This document shows, in pieces, positions 25,150-34,179 of a stretch of 64,000 bases of DNA. The position numbers and the translations under genes are program-made. Source of the stretch: JBBIWA01 sp037439425 (GTDB taxonomy: Bacteria > Acidobacteriota > Blastocatellia > RBC074). The DNA is taken from NCBI GenBank assembly GCA_037439425.1, contig JBBIWA010000014.1:1-64000 (forward strand), written 5' to 3'. How positions within the stretch are numbered: the first letter of the stretch is position 1; the number at the start of each line of letters is the position of its first letter. The notes below the pieces were generated by a model. The model was not told the DNA's origin, ran no database searches, and saw only the letters and a program-made list of their open reading frames with translations.

Positions 25150-26391
25150 TCACCAACCAAGCCGATTGACCACCACCTTGCCGTTATTGATCACCATCAG
25201 CACATCCTGCAGCGAGTTGATATCAGAGAGCGGATCGCGCTCGATGACAATGAGATCGGCTTCCAGGCCGGGCTTGACTGATCCGGTGCGGTTTGCAATC
25301 CCGAGACACTCAGCCGCGTGAGCAGTCGCAGCCTTGATCGCCTCCATCGCTGGCATCCCGATCCCTATCAACTCGATTACTTCATGCGGCATACGGCGAA
25401 TGCTGGAGGGGCCGTAGCCGGTGTCGCTGCCGGCGATGATCTTGACGCCCATCTTCCAGGCTTTGGCCGCAGTCTCGCGCACGCGCGGCAGCATATGGCG
25501 CCCGCGAATCGAAAGCAGTGCATTGTCGTAATCGCCGCCCGGCTCGATCAGATCAGCTACGGTGGCGATCGTGGGCACCAGGTAAGTGCCGCGTTCCTTC
25601 ATCAGCGCCAGCGTCTGCTCGCTCAGGTAAGTTCCGTGCTCTATCGAGCGCACTCCAGCGCGCACCGCTGCAGCCGCACCTTCATCGCCGTGCGCGTGAG
25701 CTGCGACGTAGATACCTGAGCGGCGCGCTTCATCTACCGCTGAGGCGAGTTCTGACTCAGAAAAGACACGCTTGCGCGGGTCTGTGTCGGGCAAGCCGGC
25801 GCGTTCAGTGGCCATGATCTTGATCACATTCACACCGCGATCGATCATCGCCCGCACCATACGACGCACGCTCTGCTCGCCTGTGACGCCTGACATCAGA
25901 TCTTTCATCTTGGGCAGGTCCAGGAAGATCTCTTCGGCTGGGTGTGGGCGAACGTGATAGCCTGCAGCAACTACGTCAGGCAGATCAGCAACGCCTGCGT
26001 GATTAAGCTCGCGCATGCCAATATCAACGAAGTGATTCACACCCATCGAGCGCGCTGTCGTGACGCCGGAAACGAGCGCCCTGCGAGCGGCACCCAGATT
26101 GGCCAGGTGTGCATGAGCATCTATGAAACCGGGCAGCAGCCAGTATCCTTTGAGGTCTATCACCGTCGCGCCTGCCGCTACGGTCGCCTCTGCCGTGGCG
26201 ATGCTTTCAATCCGGCTGTCGCGTATGGTCACAGTGACATTGCGCCGTGGTCCGTCTGATATGCCATCAATCAGATTGGCATTCTTGAGCACAAGAATCG
26301 CGCTTTGCGCCTGCGATGGTGATCCCCACCAGGCAGCCACCAGCAGTGCGCTCAAACCAAGAACCAACAGGCAGAAGGGTCTGGTCTTCAT
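25150..26391 (-). CDS. exported amidohydrolase (metal-dependent hydrolase, imidazolonepropionase-like)
   Basis: From the ATG at 26391, 413 residues beginning MKTRPFCLLVLGLSALLVAA, a signal peptide ending near SQAQ; AAGGAGG 6 nt upstream fixes this start, not the frame's 26463. Metal-site motifs of the amidohydrolase superfamily are all present: DAHAHL (residues about 82-87), the lysine in VIKIMATE (about 182), AAHAHGDEGA (about 221), SIEHGTYL (about 241) and AGSDTGYG (about 312). It probably hydrolyses a C-N bond of a small cyclic amide or peptide in the periplasm; the substrate is not deducible. Confidence 0.9.
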   Translation of the reverse strand: MKTRPFCLLVLGLSALLVAAWWGSPSQAQSAILVLKNANLIDGISDGPRRNVTVTIRDSRIESIATAEATVAAGATVIDLKGYWLLPGFIDAHAHLANLGAARRALVSGVTTARSMGVNHFVDIGMRELNHAGVADLPDVVAAGYHVRPHPAEEIFLDLPKMKDLMSGVTGEQSVRRMVRAMIDRGVNVIKIMATERAGLPDTDPRKRVFSESELASAVDEARRSGIYVAAHAHGDEGAAAAVRAGVRSIEHGTYLSEQTLALMKERGTYLVPTIATVADLIEPGGDYDNALLSIRGRHMLPRVRETAAKAWKMGVKIIAGSDTGYGPSSIRRMPHEVIELIGIGMPAMEAIKAATAHAAECLGIANRTGSVKPGLEADLIVIERDPLSDINSLQDVLMVINNGKVVVNRLGW

Positions 26392-26683
26392 CAAGGGCCT
26401 CCTTGTCATCGAGTTGAAACCGACCGCGAAGGTGAACAACGACGCCATCAACGGTATTAGCAATCAGCAGGAATGTCAATTAAAGGCCAGCGACCAAAGC
26501 GTGAATGAAGCGAAGAACATTTGACCAGCGGCTCAGGCACAGAGTAGATTAACTCTCTCCGTCCACCTTGTGGTCTGTCGGGTTCATTGCCTGGAGGGAA
26601 GTTCGTGCGCTCCTCCAGTTCACCACGAAGCTCGCCAAGAGACTTCAGATCAAGACACCTGAAGAGCGGTTGAGGAGGGAATT

Positions 26684-27967
26684 ATGCCGAAAGAAAATTC
26701 TCCACAAGCTTATCATCAATGGTCCGGGCCGGTGCGGGTGCTGGCCGGTCTGCTGCTGTTAGCTCTCGGATTGGCCGGCTGTCAGAGACTTGAAGAAGCC
26801 GATCCGATAGCGGGCACCTGGCAGGCTGTGGTCCTGAATAAAGCTGGCGAAGAAGTGGCTTTTCTGCTTGAGCTCAGACGCGAAGGGGAGCAACTCATCG
26901 GCACGCTTGTCAATGGCGATGATCGTATCCAGTCAACGAGCGGCTCTTTCGATGGGAAGGAGTTGAAGCTTCGCTACGATTTCTATGATGGCGAGCTGAT
27001 TGCTACGCTCAAAGACGGGCAGTTGCAGGGAAGCTTCCAGCGACAGTGGCGCAAGGAGCTGCTGGTGCGGCAGCTGCGTGCTTGGCGGGAAGAGCGCAAG
27101 ACTTCGGCTCATGTCGCTGCGGCCGGTGCTGACCTCAGCGGAGATTGGATTCTGCGCGTCGGGGAAGGTGAGGAGCAGAAATTCTGGCGCGCGGCGTTTC
27201 GCCAATCAGGCACGCAGGTGGCCGGAACGATTATCCCACCGAGCGGGGATTGGGGCACGCTCACCGGAACATTTGAAAATGGGCAACTCAGGCTGAGCCG
27301 GTTTGATGGGATCAACGCTCATCTCTTCAAAGCGCAGCTCACCAGCGATGGCAAGCTGGAAGGCATGCTTGATTCGACGCGCAAAGCGATAGGTGAAAGA
27401 GCGGAGCGGGCTGACCCGGCAATCCTGGCTGCCTTGCCCGATCCGTTCACGCACACCCGGATGAAACATCCCTCCGAGCCATTTCGCTTCAGCTTCCCTG
27501 ATTACAATGGCCAGCTCGTCTCCAGCACCGACGAGCGTTTCCGGAACAAGGCGTTGATTGTGACGATCATGGGCAGTTGGTGCCCGAACTGTCACGATGA
27601 AGCACCCGTGCTCAATGAGCTCTATGAGCGCTACCAGGCGAAGGGGTTGGAAATAGTCGGCCTGGCGTTTGAGTACACGGGTGACATCAAGCGCGACAGC
27701 GAACAACTGAAGGTCTTCGCGCGCCGCCACAAGGTGAAGTATCCATTGCTGCTGGCTGGGACGACCGAAAACATCGCACAGCAACTGCCCCAGTTGACCA
27801 ATCTAGGGATTTATCCGACCACAATCTTTATTGGCCGCGATGGCTTGGTGAAAAAGATTCACGTCGGATTTGAAGGACCTGCTACAGGGCAGCTCTTTGT
27901 CAAGCTCAAAGAAGAGATGCATCAGTTGGCGAAATATTTGGTGGAAGAATCAGCCACTGTCCAGTAA
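26684..27967 (+). CDS. lipoprotein with C-terminal TlpA-like thioredoxin domain
   Basis: The 427-residue product has a lipobox LAGC with Cys33, so it is probably anchored to a membrane facing the periplasm. Residues about 40-250 hold two beta-rich repeats (DPIAGTWQAVVLNKAGEEVA and DLSGDWILRVGEGEEQKFWR). Residues about 270-420 are a thioredoxin-like domain with active site WCPNC (299-303), the cis-proline in GIYPTTIFI, and ELYERYQAKGLEIVGLAFEY. The WCPNC motif fits a TlpA/ResA-type reductant of extracytoplasmic disulfides. A strong GGAGGG precedes the start. The N-terminal half is an unusual partner. Confidence 0.9.
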   Translation: MPKENSPQAYHQWSGPVRVLAGLLLLALGLAGCQRLEEADPIAGTWQAVVLNKAGEEVAFLLELRREGEQLIGTLVNGDDRIQSTSGSFDGKELKLRYDFYDGELIATLKDGQLQGSFQRQWRKELLVRQLRAWREERKTSAHVAAAGADLSGDWILRVGEGEEQKFWRAAFRQSGTQVAGTIIPPSGDWGTLTGTFENGQLRLSRFDGINAHLFKAQLTSDGKLEGMLDSTRKAIGERAERADPAILAALPDPFTHTRMKHPSEPFRFSFPDYNGQLVSSTDERFRNKALIVTIMGSWCPNCHDEAPVLNELYERYQAKGLEIVGLAFEYTGDIKRDSEQLKVFARRHKVKYPLLLAGTTENIAQQLPQLTNLGIYPTTIFIGRDGLVKKIHVGFEGPATGQLFVKLKEEMHQLAKYLVEESATVQ

Positions 27968-28096
27968 GCGTCGAGTAAATGATCGGTTGACCATAGCTCT
28001 CGCGCAAGAGCCCAGAACTGTGCGAACTTCATGGCCAGCGCGAGCTCTCTCTTCGTGTGGTGTTGTAGGGCTAAAGTTTCACTTCAGGAGGGAAAG

Positions 28097-29449
28097 ATGG
28101 GAACGAACTCAAAGATCAATCGCCGTGAATTTATCAAACAGAGCGCTGCTGGTGGGGCCGGCCTCGCCGTCGGAACTAGAGGGAGAGCCTGGGCCGCAAC
28201 TAGTCAAAGTGAGAGCCCGAACAATCGCCTCACGCTGGGCTTTATCGGCGTAGGAGCACGCGCCCAGGACGTGATGGCGGATGTATTGAAAATTCCTGGT
28301 GTTGAAGTGGTCGCACTTTGCGATGCCTATCGCGGACGGATAGAACGGGCACTCGAACGGACCAAAGGACGCGCCAAAGTCTACAAGGATTACCGCGAGT
28401 TGCTGGCTGCGCCAGGCATTGATGCGGTCTACATCGGCACACCTGATCATTGGCATAAACTCCAGGTCGTGGCGGCGCTCGAGGCGGGCAAGGATGTCTA
28501 TGTCGAAAAGCCCATGACCTACACAGTCCCCGAGGGGCTGGAAATTATTGCGGCAGCCAACAAGACCGGCCGCATCGTTCAGGTCGGCAGTCAGAACATC
28601 AGTTCGCCATTGCAACAGAAAGCTAGAGAGCTGGTGGCTTCAGGCCGCCTCGGCCAGATCACGATGATTCGCGCTTCGACCAATCGCAATACAGCCAGCG
28701 GCGCGTGGCTTTATCCCATCCCACCTGATGCTTCGCCTGAGACGGTTGATTGGGAGATGTTCTTGGGACCGGCGCCCAAGCGGCCATTCAGTCTAGAGCG
28801 TTTCTTCCGCTGGCGGTGTTATTGGGACTATTCGGGTGGGATTGCGACCGATCTGTTTGTCCACACGGTGACCACGATCCATTATGTGATGGGCGCGCAG
28901 ATGCCTGAAAGCGTGATGGCCGCTTCAGCGCTTTACCGCTGGCGCGAAAGCCGCGAGGTGCCCGACACGCTCAACGCGATTTTGCAATATCCGGAAGGCT
29001 TCACCGTCAACCTGAGCGCGACCTTCAACAATCAGTCAGGCAGCGAAAGCGGGATTCAATTTCTCGGCACTGAAGGCACCTTGACGCTGAGTCGGGAACT
29101 GGTGTTTGCGCCTGAGCATCCGATTGAAGACAACGAATGGATCGTCCGGTCTTGGTCGAGCCGTCTGGAAGAGGCTTACTACGAGGACCCACAAGTGATT
29201 CAGCGAGAAGTTCCGTCAAAGTGGGACCCACGCGTGATTGCTGGATCAGAGCGCTGGAGTGGCGTTGGACGCAATTCTACCATCCTGCACTTTGAGAATT
29301 TCCTGGCCGCGATCAGAAACCGCCAGCGACCGATTGAGGATGCTGTGGCCGGACACCACGCCGCTTCTGTCGCTCACATGATCAATCTCTCAGCCAGAGA
29401 GAAGAGGATCGTTTATTGGGACCGGACGCGCGCTAGCATTAAAGCTTAA
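28097..29449 (+). CDS. Tat-exported Gfo/Idh/MocA family oxidoreductase
   Basis: From the ATG at 28097 (AGGAGGG upstream), 450 residues begin with the twin-arginine signal NRREFIKQSAAGGAGLAVGT (RR at 9-10). The Rossmann fold starts at LTLGFIGVGARAQDVMADVL (about 45); DAVYIGTPDHWHKLQVVAAL and VYVEKPMTYTVPEGLEI carry the conserved EKP. The C-terminal GFO/IDH domain includes YWDYSGGIATDLFVHTVTTI. Such enzymes oxidise or reduce sugars with NAD(P); Tat export suggests the cofactor is bound before export. The sugar is unknown. Neighbours share no obvious pathway. Confidence 0.92.
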   Translation: MGTNSKINRREFIKQSAAGGAGLAVGTRGRAWAATSQSESPNNRLTLGFIGVGARAQDVMADVLKIPGVEVVALCDAYRGRIERALERTKGRAKVYKDYRELLAAPGIDAVYIGTPDHWHKLQVVAALEAGKDVYVEKPMTYTVPEGLEIIAAANKTGRIVQVGSQNISSPLQQKARELVASGRLGQITMIRASTNRNTASGAWLYPIPPDASPETVDWEMFLGPAPKRPFSLERFFRWRCYWDYSGGIATDLFVHTVTTIHYVMGAQMPESVMAASALYRWRESREVPDTLNAILQYPEGFTVNLSATFNNQSGSESGIQFLGTEGTLTLSRELVFAPEHPIEDNEWIVRSWSSRLEEAYYEDPQVIQREVPSKWDPRVIAGSERWSGVGRNSTILHFENFLAAIRNRQRPIEDAVAGHHAASVAHMINLSAREKRIVYWDRTRASIKA

Positions 29450-29524
29450 TTCAGTAGCCAGCATTCAGCAGCCGGTAGCCACAGCTACTGACTGCCAACT
29501 GCCGCTTCTGGTGCTCTTGGTGGT

Positions 29525-30649
29525 CTATTTCTCCTGTAGTTCCGTCAGCATCTCGTGCACTCGCTCCAATCCAGCAAGCAGGTAATCGGCTTGAGCGCCG
29601 TATCCGATGCGTAAGAACCGATCCAAGCCGAAACAGTCGCCCGGAACGACGAGCACGCTCTTTTCCTGTCGCAGTTTATCTGCCAGAGCTGTGGAGTTGA
29701 GCTTGAGGTGATAGCGGAGGAAGGCTACCGCTCCAGCCTGCGGTTCGATGAGGGAGAGACTGGCCCGAGTGTGGTTCAGCCAGTCGGAAAAGAGGGCATA
29801 GTTGGTGCGCAAAAGATTCCGGGTTCGCGCCAGCAGCGCAACGCGCTTTTCCGGTTCAAGCGCAAGCTGCGCAAGCTGATCGCTGAGCATGCTTGGGGCA
29901 ATCGTCGTATAGTCACGATAAGACCACAAGTGCCCTGCCACTTCAGCCGGCGCGACGATCCACCCGATGCGCAGCCCGGGCAAGCCATAGGCCTTCGACA
30001 GGCCGTTAGTCACGATCACTCGCTCATACCTTCCCCAGAAAGAGGGCGTGAGTTCGCGCTCTCGTTCTGCCCCTTGATAGACCTCGTCCGCTAACAGCCA
30101 GGCTCCGACGCTGGCTGCCATCTCGACGATCGTGCGCATCTCCTGCTGGCTGAGAACGGCGCCAGTCGGATTATTGGGGTTGCAGACTGCAATCAGTCGT
30201 GTTTTAGCAGTGACGCTACGCTTCAGCTCCTCAAGGTCTGCTGCCCAGGCTTGCTCCTCGCGCAGGTGGAAAGTGCGCACCTGGCCGTGAAACCCGCGCG
30301 CCAGCCCCCAAACCTGCATATAGTTAGGCACCATCAACACTAACTCATCGTCAGGCTCTACCAGTCCCCAGATCGTGACGAAGTTGGCTTCAGAGGTGCC
30401 ATTGGTGACCAGGATATTGTCGGGGGTAGCTCCGGCATACATGGCCGCAATGCGTTCGCGCAATGCCACTGTCCCATTGGTCTGACTGTAGCCCAGTCTG
30501 GTGTTGGCCAGACGAGCCAGGGTCTCCCAATCGCCGTCAACCAGCTCAGTGCAGCTTAATGGATGAACGCCGCTTTCTGACAGGTTGTAGTCAACCTTGT
30601 GTTCCCACAGAGATTGGGTCCGCTCCAGGGCAAAGGGTTCGATTCTCAT
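29525..30649 (-). CDS. class I/II PLP-dependent aminotransferase
   Basis: The 374-residue product has the fold-type I pattern: GYSQTNGTVALRERIAAMYA (about 52), VTNGTSEANFVTIWG (about 80), VCNPNNPTGAVLSQQE (about 154), LADEVYQGAE (about 184) and the PLP-lysine in NGLSKAYGLPGLRIGW (about 219). The C-terminal arginine of RFLRIGYG would bind the substrate carboxylate. Its closest well-known relatives include capreomycidine-synthase-like and other unassigned transaminases, so substrate and pathway are open. It lies on the opposite strand from the oxidoreductase gene, 75 bp away, convergent. Confidence 0.9.
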   Translation of the reverse strand: MRIEPFALERTQSLWEHKVDYNLSESGVHPLSCTELVDGDWETLARLANTRLGYSQTNGTVALRERIAAMYAGATPDNILVTNGTSEANFVTIWGLVEPDDELVLMVPNYMQVWGLARGFHGQVRTFHLREEQAWAADLEELKRSVTAKTRLIAVCNPNNPTGAVLSQQEMRTIVEMAASVGAWLLADEVYQGAERERELTPSFWGRYERVIVTNGLSKAYGLPGLRIGWIVAPAEVAGHLWSYRDYTTIAPSMLSDQLAQLALEPEKRVALLARTRNLLRTNYALFSDWLNHTRASLSLIEPQAGAVAFLRYHLKLNSTALADKLRQEKSVLVVPGDCFGLDRFLRIGYGAQADYLLAGLERVHEMLTELQEK

Positions 30650-30804
30650 CGTGTCTCTTCACGCGATAATGTCGGGTTAGAGTTAGCTATCAGAATCAGG
30701 CACACTAAAGTGCCCCAGCTTACGCCAGGCGAGTGCAGAAAATCAATGAGGCTGGAATGTCAGGCTGAGCGGGTAGCTCTTCTAGTTATGGGCTAGCCGA
30801 CGCT

Positions 30805-31047
30805 TCAAGCCGAGAGGACATAGCGTCTGCGCGCTGCGCACCAGAGGTCTTGAAAGACGTAGGCTTGCCCCGTGCGTTGTGAGAGAGCGCGGCTGATTTT
30901 ATAGCAATTGTCGAAGGTAGCTGGTTCGAGTGCTCCCAGTTCCAGGTACTCGATGATCTGAAGGTCCAAACCGGCCAACTCTGCCAACTCTGCTTGAGAG
31001 AGACCGGCTGCCTCTCGCTTACGTCGTAGTAATTCGCTTAACTCCAT
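30805..31047 (-). CDS. XRE-family helix-turn-helix protein
   Basis: An 80-residue protein with a Cro/C1-type HTH: ELLRRKREAAGLSQAELAEL then AGLDLQIIEYLELGALEPAT (residues about 4-43). The C-terminal 35 residues (LSQRTGQAYVFQDLWCAARR) are unlike standard repressors. AAGGAG at a proper distance supports the ATG at 31047. It could be an antitoxin, but no toxin gene is adjacent; upstream is a repeat-rich gap. Confidence 0.85.
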   Translation of the reverse strand: MELSELLRRKREAAGLSQAELAELAGLDLQIIEYLELGALEPATFDNCYKISRALSQRTGQAYVFQDLWCAARRRYVLSA

Positions 31048-31237
31048 AGCTCACTCCTTATGTCAACAAGGTGGCTGCTGACTTCTCACCTGCCGGGGAT
31101 CGGGTCAAGCACAGTTTGAAATAAACAGGGATTCCTCATCGAGAGATAGCGAAGTGATGATTAAATTGTCACCCTCCTGAATTCGGTTCAGGCAAGCTTG
31201 CAGGCGTAGGAGCCAATCGCTTCACTTACAGGTCTAT

Positions 31238-31400
31238 TCTCGGCTCATCCGGTGGGTGACTCACGGCTTGGGGAGCGAAGACCCGCTGGGCTTCATCGTC
31301 TTCACTGACCATCGCGGCGGCCCGATCAACGGCGTGCCGAACTGGGGCAATAGCTTCATGCCTACGGCCTATCCAGGCACGCCCTTCCGCTCACTCCACA
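31238..31400 (+). pseudogene. DUF1501 gene fragment
   Basis: The frame reads SRLIRWVTHGLGSEDPLGFI, VFTDHRGGPINGVPNWGNSF and MPTAYPGTPFRS, a stretch shared with DUF1501 sulfatase-fold proteins that pair with DUF1549/DUF1553 proteins. It lacks both ends: upstream there is no start or further frame, and downstream the frame runs into a REP-like hairpin at 31418. It records a lost gene pair typical of Planctomycetota, Verrucomicrobiota and Acidobacteriota. Confidence 0.7.
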
Positions 31401-31417
31401 TCCGGCGAGCAGCACTC

Positions 31418-31538
31418 CCTGGGTACGCACGCTTCCAGCGTGCTTGATTGCCTGGGACCGCCTCCTTTTCATCAACCCCGCAAAGATGCTTAAGTTCGAG
31501 TCCTCTTCCAGCGTGCTTGATTGCCTGGGACCGCCTCC
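31418..31538. repeat. REP-like hairpin plus 34-bp direct repeat
   Basis: The hairpin CCTGGGTACGCACGCTTCCA and GCGTGCT occupies 31418-31444. Starting within it, a 34-bp sequence at 31432-31465 is repeated perfectly at 31505-31538. The region 31539-31757 contains no supported gene. Confidence 0.7.
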
Positions 31539-31757
31539 CTTCTCCTGGCTATGTGTGTGGCTGATCAAGCCGATGAGCAAGTACGCCACTGCTGGCAGCT
31601 CGTCCCACTGCATTAGCATCCAGACGATGACACAGGCTTGGGCGGCAGCGAACGACCCGCTCCCGGCCGGCCACTGCCCGCAAGAGCGGCCGATTACCCA
31701 GCAGGCATTGCTCGAATATTGTTTGACCGTTGTGCGATAATGCGATTGTAGGCGTGG

Positions 31758-32344
31758 TGGGCGCACATCTTTATTGTAGGGTGAAAAAGCAGTAAGGATC
31801 GGTGGTGAGCCCCGGAGGGGGCCTCAGATGATAGCGAGTCTGAGCCAGGGCGGGTGGGCCCAGGTCTGTAGAGCCTATTTATAGAGCTCCAGCGCAGGAG
31901 TTTCTAGCTCCGTTAGGAGCGGCCTGTTTATAGCACGCAGCATTACACCTTTTTCAGCTCCGTTATGAGCGGCCTGTTTATAGCAGGCGGCATCGCACGT
32001 TTTTCAGCTCCGTTATGAGCGGCCTATCTATAGCGATTCAGCTACGGATAGGAGCGAGCAGTCTAGAGCGACGTGATGCGGAAAGTTTTCAGCTCCGTTA
32101 GGAGCGGCCTGTTTATAGCAGGCAGCATTACACGTTTTTCAGCTGCGGTCAGGAGCGAGCTATGAGCAGCAATTGATAGGTCGCTCCTAAGCGCAGCTAG
32201 GCTTACTTTTCTTCACTGCTTGCTATAGACAGCTCGCCCCGGCTGGGGCTGGTGGGCGAGAGCTTCCTCTCCTCCGGCGCCCCTAGCGGGGCCAAGGCTT
32301 CAACCGATCTTCTTTTGACCCTACAATCGTGACGTGCACCCAGG
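31758..32344. mobile_element. MITE-like element, reverse copy with nested array
   Basis: The left part (31758-31877) matches the reverse complement of 12225-12333, and the right part (about 32232-32344) matches the reverse complement of 12097-12205, keeping ends TGGGCGCACATCTTTATTGT and ATCGTGACGTGCACCCAGG. About 345 bp of tandem repeat array is inserted in its middle. It has no coding frame. Confidence 0.75.
31906..32190. repeat. tandem array of 50-bp hairpin repeats
   Basis: Units start at 31906, 31956, 32006, 32040, 32091 and 32141. Each opens with AGCTCCGTTAGGAGCGGCCT or a variant (GCTCC/GGAGC dyad) followed by GTTTATAGCAGGCAGCATTA and a T-run. Spacing is 50, 50, 34, 51 and 50 bp. The last unit forms a larger hairpin with arms AGGAGCGAGCTAT/ATAGGTCGCTCCT. 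Part of the same array is at 47675-47945. Confidence 0.8.
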
Positions 32345-32416
32345 CGCGGTTCGAGTCTTTTATGACCCTAGACTTTGCTGTACCATATCTTGACCGGTGC
32401 AGAAACTAATAGCCTG
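32345..32416. repeat. fragment of the 18.9-kb insertion-sequence left end
   Basis: In reverse complement, this stretch reads CTATTAGTTTCTGCACC, GTCAAGATATGGTACAGC and TAGGGTCATAAAAGACTCGA, matching 18889-18960. It abuts the MITE-like element exactly and stops after about 70 bp. Confidence 0.65.
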
Positions 32417-32428
32417 CGCTCCCAGAAA

Positions 32429-32455
32429 AGCACGCTGGAAGCGTGCGTACCCAGG
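32429..32455. repeat. REP-like hairpin
   Basis: AGCACGCTGGAAGCGTGCGT followed by ACCCAGG. It is nearly identical to 8652-8678 and lies 78 bp upstream of the next gene. Confidence 0.75.
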
Positions 32456-32532
32456 AGCTGTTTGATTCGTACACACTCTCAATTGATTCTTCACTTTCTC
32501 TGTACCGCTTCGTAGCGATCTCAGGAGAGACT

Positions 32533-33978
32533 ATGAACCCAACTGTTCCCCCTTTCTTCACCGCTTTGAAAGCGCCCCTATGGCTTGTGCTGGTCGTGCT
32601 GATGGGCGCTTGTGCCATCACTTCTGAGTCCACCTCACCCTCAGGAACTCCATCCACCAAAGATATGTCTGAAGCCAAACTAATCACCCTCGACCCTGGT
32701 CACTTCCACGCCGCGCTGATTCAGAAAGAGATGTATCCTGGCCTGTCAAAAAGAGTATCAGTCTATGCGCCGCTGGGATCAGACCTGATTGCGCATTTGA
32801 ACCGCATCGCGCTCTTCAATACGCGCCAAGATAACCCGACCGCCTGGGAGCTGGAAGTCCACACTGGCCCGGATTTCATGGAGCGAATGCTGAAAGAACG
32901 GCCCGGCAATGTCGTGGTCATTTCGGGTCGCAATCGCGGCAAGATTGACCGGATCAAAGCCTCGGTCGAAGCCGGCTTGAACGTGCTGGCCGACAAGCCG
33001 TGGATCATCTCGGCGGCTGATTTTGCGACTCTGGAAGCGGCGCTCAAGCTGGCTGAACAAAAAGGTTTGATCGCTTACGATATTATGACTGAGCGCTACG
33101 AGATTGCCACGATGATTCAGAAAGAGTTGATTCACGACCCGGATACCTTTGGCACGATTCTTCAAGGCACGGAAACAGAGCCAGCCGTGCAACTGGAAAG
33201 CGTGCATCACCTGATGAAGATGGTGGCAGGTGCGCCGAACATTCGCCCGGCCTGGTTTTTTGACATCGAACAGCAAGGTGAAGGCTTGTCCGACGTGACG
33301 ACGCACCTGGTTGACCTGGTCCAGTGGAAGCTCTTTCCCGAACAGGCGATTGATTATCACAAAGAGATCAACGTGCTTTCAGCCAGGCGCTGGCCGACAG
33401 CCATCACCAGAGCCGAGTTCAAGCGCGTGACCAATACGGATGATTTCCCTGCTTATCTCTCACCCTATGTGAAAGGCGATCGGCTTGAGTATTACTGCAA
33501 TGGCACGGTCAATTACACACTGCGCGGTATTCACACTCAGGTGACCGTAAAATGGAACTACGAAGCGCCTGAAGGTGGCGGAGACACACACTATGCGGTC
33601 TTCAAAGGGAGCAAAGCACGCCTCGAAGTAAGACAGGGGAAAGAGCAAAAGTACCGGCCCGAACTCTACGTAGTGCCGAATAATCCAGCTTCGACCAAGG
33701 AGCTTCTCATAGCTTTGAAGAAGAAGATCGCATCGTTGCAGTCGAAGTACCCTGGTATCGGCATCGCCGATCTAGGGCAGGAGATTCACGTCACGATCCC
33801 TGATCAATATTATGTCGGTCACGAAGCGCATTTTGCGCAGGTGACGAGCAAATTCCTGGACTATCTGCGCCATCGCGAAACGCTGCCAGCCTGGGAGAAT
33901 GCCAATATGCTGGCCAAATATTTCGTCACCACGAGAGCCGTGGAGCTAAGCCGGCAGACAGCAAGCTCCGGCAGGTGA
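32533..33978 (+). CDS. Gfo/Idh/MocA-like oxidoreductase lipoprotein
   Basis: From the ATG at 32533 (AGGAGAG 5 nt upstream; the frame's 32443 start overlaps a REP hairpin), 481 residues. The N-terminus MNPTVPPFFTALKAPLWLVL then VVLMGAC gives a lipobox at Cys27. The body has a Rossmann fold (VVVISGRNRGKIDRIKASVE, AGLNVLADKPWIISAADFAT) with DKP in place of the usual EKP, and a C-terminal oxidoreductase domain (DVTTHLVDLVQWKLFP, EVRQGKEQKYRPELYVVPNN). It belongs to a large membrane-anchored subgroup that usually processes carbohydrate. It differs from the Tat-exported relative at 28097. Confidence 0.87.
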   Translation: MNPTVPPFFTALKAPLWLVLVVLMGACAITSESTSPSGTPSTKDMSEAKLITLDPGHFHAALIQKEMYPGLSKRVSVYAPLGSDLIAHLNRIALFNTRQDNPTAWELEVHTGPDFMERMLKERPGNVVVISGRNRGKIDRIKASVEAGLNVLADKPWIISAADFATLEAALKLAEQKGLIAYDIMTERYEIATMIQKELIHDPDTFGTILQGTETEPAVQLESVHHLMKMVAGAPNIRPAWFFDIEQQGEGLSDVTTHLVDLVQWKLFPEQAIDYHKEINVLSARRWPTAITRAEFKRVTNTDDFPAYLSPYVKGDRLEYYCNGTVNYTLRGIHTQVTVKWNYEAPEGGGDTHYAVFKGSKARLEVRQGKEQKYRPELYVVPNNPASTKELLIALKKKIASLQSKYPGIGIADLGQEIHVTIPDQYYVGHEAHFAQVTSKFLDYLRHRETLPAWENANMLAKYFVTTRAVELSRQTASSGR

Positions 33979-34179
33979 CTTGGAGCGGCTGCAGATCAGC
34001 CGCACGTAGAATCTCACTTTCGGGTGACGAACGTGCCGGGCGGTTGCCAGGACAAAACCCACCTGGCCGGTGGCCTTGCCCCTCAGCGAAGCGATCAAGT
34101 AAGCTTGTAACGCAGAGGTTGCAGCCGGGCAGTGGCACCCTGATCAGAAGAGATCGTGTTGAAGGAAAGGATAGCCCCC

